From M3007 sp038249605 (GTDB lineage: Bacteria > Bacteroidota > Bacteroidia > Chitinophagales > Saprospiraceae): a stretch of 26,370 bases of DNA. Made by a program: the position numbers and the translations under genes. Position 1 is the first letter of the stretch. Each line of letters opens with the position of its first letter. Positions 24,305-26,370 of this stretch are shown here, in pieces. Below the pieces are notes generated by a model. It saw nothing but the letters and a program-made list of their open reading frames with translations, had not been told where the DNA came from and did not search any database. The stretch covers positions 1 through 26,370 of the forward strand of contig JBBSDH010000032.1 in NCBI GenBank assembly GCA_038249605.1, written 5' to 3'.

Positions 24305-25084
24305 ATGGAAGATAAACTCAGGATATTCGTTCATCAGCACCGCCAGGCCTTCGACACGGCCACGCCGCCCGAAGCCGCCTGGCCGCACATCGAACGCATG
24401 CTGCAACGCCTGCCTTCTGCCTGCGCCATCGAACGCAGTCTGCTCATCAACCGCCCCCTGCTCGATACCGCCGAACCACCAGCACACCTTTGGGACAACA
24501 TCCAGAAACAACTCGACGGCACAAGCGATCCGCTGGAAAGTTTCATCCGCCGAAACCGCGAAGCTTTTGATCAGGATACCCCCGACCTGCGCGTTTGGTC
24601 CGGTATCAACGGCAACCTCGAAGGCTCGGCACCCAAAATGCGTACGCTCTGGATTTCCAAAATAGCCCGCATCGCCGCCGTCATCACCTTGTTCATAGGA
24701 AGCGTAGGCGTCGGCGTATGGTACGGACAAAACAACCCCGCCAGTGCGCAGACAGGCATGAGCCTTGCCGAAGTTTCCGACGAATACGCCGAACTTGAAC
24801 GTTTTTACCAAGGAGATATCGCTTCCAAACAACAAAAACTGGTAAGTTTTTCCAGTAACCATGCCGATACAGACGTCCTGAATGACCTCGAACAAATGGA
24901 CGCCATCATGAATGAACTGCGCACCGAACTTGCCAACGTGCCCCCCGGCAACCGCGAACAAGTGGTGCGCGCCATGATCGAAAATTACAAAGCCAAAGCA
25001 GCCATCCTGCAGCGGGTGCTCGAACGCCTTGAAAACCAGACGCCTGAAGAAAACAACCGCAAACAACGCATCGACAACATCTAA
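24305..25084 (+). CDS. Membrane anti-sigma-like protein with three motif repeats
   Basis: 259 residues. The cytoplasmic N-terminus carries three in-phase copies of a 29-residue motif at residues 5-33, 42-70 and 77-105. Invariant positions within the copies are R9, D13, P17, W22, I25 and L29, with the core FD..TP....W..I...L. One transmembrane helix spans about residues 120-141 (IARIAAVITLFIGSVGVGVWYG). The rest is a probable periplasmic helical domain (about 150-245) ending in charged residues. Similar FD..EPP..HW segments mark the start of Bacteroidota anti-sigma proteins, where I recall a single copy. Position directly after the sigma gene supports an anti-sigma role. The family is not a classical zinc anti-sigma domain, since no His-x3-Cys-x2-Cys is seen. 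The next gene begins 9 bases later. Confidence 0.8.
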   Translation: MEDKLRIFVHQHRQAFDTATPPEAAWPHIERMLQRLPSACAIERSLLINRPLLDTAEPPAHLWDNIQKQLDGTSDPLESFIRRNREAFDQDTPDLRVWSGINGNLEGSAPKMRTLWISKIARIAAVITLFIGSVGVGVWYGQNNPASAQTGMSLAEVSDEYAELERFYQGDIASKQQKLVSFSSNHADTDVLNDLEQMDAIMNELRTELANVPPGNREQVVRAMIENYKAKAAILQRVLERLENQTPEENNRKQRIDNI

Positions 25085-25093
25085 CCTGCAACC

Positions 25094-26209
25094 ATGTATC
25101 ATCTGACCAAACTCCTGCTTCTGTGCGTAACGCTCGGTTGGGCAGTTACCGCAACTGCCCGTGGACCCGAACAGGAATTCTCCAAGACGATCCAACGCGA
25201 ATTTGCAACCACAGCCAACGGCACGACCGCACTCTACAACAAATACGGCAAAGTGAACGTGAACACCTGGAACGAAAACAAGGTGAAAATCACCATTACC
25301 ATCGTCGTCAACGCGGGCGACCAACGCATCGCCGACAAAACATTCGACCGCATCAAAATCAACTTCACCAATACCTCCGGATACGTCAAAGCCGAAACGT
25401 TCATCGACAGCGAAAACGCCTCCGGTTGGTGGAAAACCAGCAACGGTTGCGATGATTATAAAATCAATTACGAAGTCTGGATGCCTGTTGGCAACCAGCT
25501 CGACCTGCGCAACAAATACGGCAACTCCTACGTCGCCAACCTGAACGGATTCCTTAAGGCCGACATCAAATACGGCGACCTGCGTACCGAAAACATCAGC
25601 AACGACGCCGATCTCAACATCAGCTACGGCAAAGCAACGATGGCCCGAGTCAACAACCTCAAAGGACTGGTAAGCTACGGCGGCATCACCCTTGGCGAAG
25701 CCCGCGATGTACAGCTCGACAGCAAATATTCCGAAATCAAATTTGAAAAGTCGCGCAGCGTGCGCATCACTTCCAAATACGACGACTTCAGCCTCGGAAA
25801 CCTCTCTGAACTACGCCTGCTCACCAAATACGCCAACGTACGTGTGAACAGCGCCGATATGGCCATGGTCACCGCCCAGTACACCGACGTAAAAGTGAAC
25901 AACATAGTGCAGTCGCTTGACGCCGACCTGTCCTACGGAAGTCTTAAAATCAATTCGTTGTCTCGAAATTTCACCGCCGTAAATGTTATAGCCCAATACA
26001 CCGATGTACAAGTGCTGGTGGAAAACGGCGCCTCCTTCCGTTTCGAAGCAGAGGGCACCCACAGTGACGTTAAATACCCCAACGGCGCCTCCGTCAGCCG
26101 ACGTGATGAAAGCAACTACCGCACAAACGTAAAAGGCTATGTGGGCGACGCCAATGCAAAGGGCACCATCCGTACCAAATTGAGTTACGGTGGAATTACA
26201 ATGAAATAA
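25094..26209 (+). CDS. Exported DUF4097-like beta-repeat protein
   Basis: 371 residues with a signal peptide (MYHLTKLLLLCVTLGWAVTATA, cleavage near 22). The mature protein contains about a dozen repeats of roughly 20 residues built on [KSQ]Y[GTSDA] followed by alternating hydrophobic residues. Examples are NKYGKVNVNTW, IKYGDLRTENI, VSYGGITLGEA, SKYSEIKFEKS, AQYTDVKVNNI and the terminal LSYGGITMK. The regularity suggests a right-handed beta-helix or solenoid, as in DUF4097-type putative adhesins. It ends the sigma/anti-sigma operon, 9 bases after the anti-sigma gene, and may be both a target of the sigma factor and part of envelope-stress sensing. It is soluble or surface-associated after export; no C-terminal sorting domain is evident. 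Confidence 0.85.
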   Translation: MYHLTKLLLLCVTLGWAVTATARGPEQEFSKTIQREFATTANGTTALYNKYGKVNVNTWNENKVKITITIVVNAGDQRIADKTFDRIKINFTNTSGYVKAETFIDSENASGWWKTSNGCDDYKINYEVWMPVGNQLDLRNKYGNSYVANLNGFLKADIKYGDLRTENISNDADLNISYGKATMARVNNLKGLVSYGGITLGEARDVQLDSKYSEIKFEKSRSVRITSKYDDFSLGNLSELRLLTKYANVRVNSADMAMVTAQYTDVKVNNIVQSLDADLSYGSLKINSLSRNFTAVNVIAQYTDVQVLVENGASFRFEAEGTHSDVKYPNGASVSRRDESNYRTNVKGYVGDANAKGTIRTKLSYGGITMK

Positions 26210-26239
26210 AGTTAGCACCGTTGCAATTTCCATAAACAG

Positions 26240-26370
26240 AGGGGTGGGGGGGGGGGGGGGGGGGGGGGGCGCGGCGTGGTGGGTGGTTGAAGGGGGGGGC
26301 GGTTGGTTTTTTATTTTTTCTTGGGTGAGGGTTGTTGGTAGTATGTTGGGGGTTGGGTGTGGTGGGTGCT
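26240..26370. other. Low-complexity G/T-rich contig end
   Basis: A run of 24 G at 26246-26269 is followed by G/T-only-like sequence to the end. The composition breaks abruptly from the coding region 30 bases earlier. It mirrors the other end of the window when that is read outward, so sequencing noise is the likeliest explanation. Confidence 0.75.

Noticed and set aside
1..26370. CRISPR arrays, tRNA or rRNA genes, insertion sequences
   Set aside because: No evenly spaced direct repeats, no cloverleaf or rRNA segments, and no transposase or integrase frames were seen.

Overview
The window looks like a contig from a Bacteroidota genome, probably near Saprospiria or Chitinophagia. Several -7-like elements fit the phylum pattern TAnnTTTG (735-742 minus, 917-924 plus, 7254-7261 plus, 17396-17403 minus, 21427-21434 plus). 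I noticed no clear Shine-Dalgarno sequence before the starts. The secreted protein commonly mislabelled 'asparagine synthetase B', the anti-sigma protein with FD..P..W motifs and the large HstK-like NTPase also fit the phylum. Both outer ends (about 1-130 and 26240-26370) become G/T-rich when read outward, including a 24-base G run, and look like assembly or sequencing noise.

Layout. 232-304 is a near-perfect hairpin just downstream of a small His-rich exported protein on the minus strand (310-729). 1070-5289 carries pheT and rny on the plus strand, closed by a strong intrinsic terminator at 5311-5347. An AT-rich spacer with paired repeats (5515-5630) follows, then a minus-strand ATP-grasp protein (5646-6863). 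After a 550-base divergent intergenic region comes a plus-strand run of three tightly spaced genes (7418-16063): a 779-aa phytoene-desaturase/amine-oxidase-like flavoprotein, a 358-aa geranylgeranyl-reductase-like flavoprotein, and a 1719-aa signalling giant. The giant reads kinase-like domain, AAA-type NTPase, helical repeats, GAF and class III adenylate cyclase. A convergent secreted protein (16088-17368) separates it from a second membrane adenylate cyclase with an exported TPR sensor (17518-19605). Housekeeping genes then follow: pyrH and xth overlapping by 4 bases, lpxD and thiL. The last block is an ECF sigma / anti-sigma / DUF4097-like repeat protein operon (23752-26209).

The most unusual part is 7418-19605. 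Two lipid- or isoprenoid-type flavoproteins appear co-transcribed with a cyclase whose kinase-like head has Asn in place of the DFG aspartate (N145). A second cyclase of different sensory architecture but near-identical catalytic core lies 1.5 kb away. The sequence supports cAMP signalling. A link between the flavoproteins and cAMP output is inference from gene order. A second unusual feature is the anti-sigma protein, which carries three in-phase 29-residue copies of a motif I would expect once. Palindromic intergenic elements recur through the window (232-304, 3533-3570, 19619-19651, 22592-22639).
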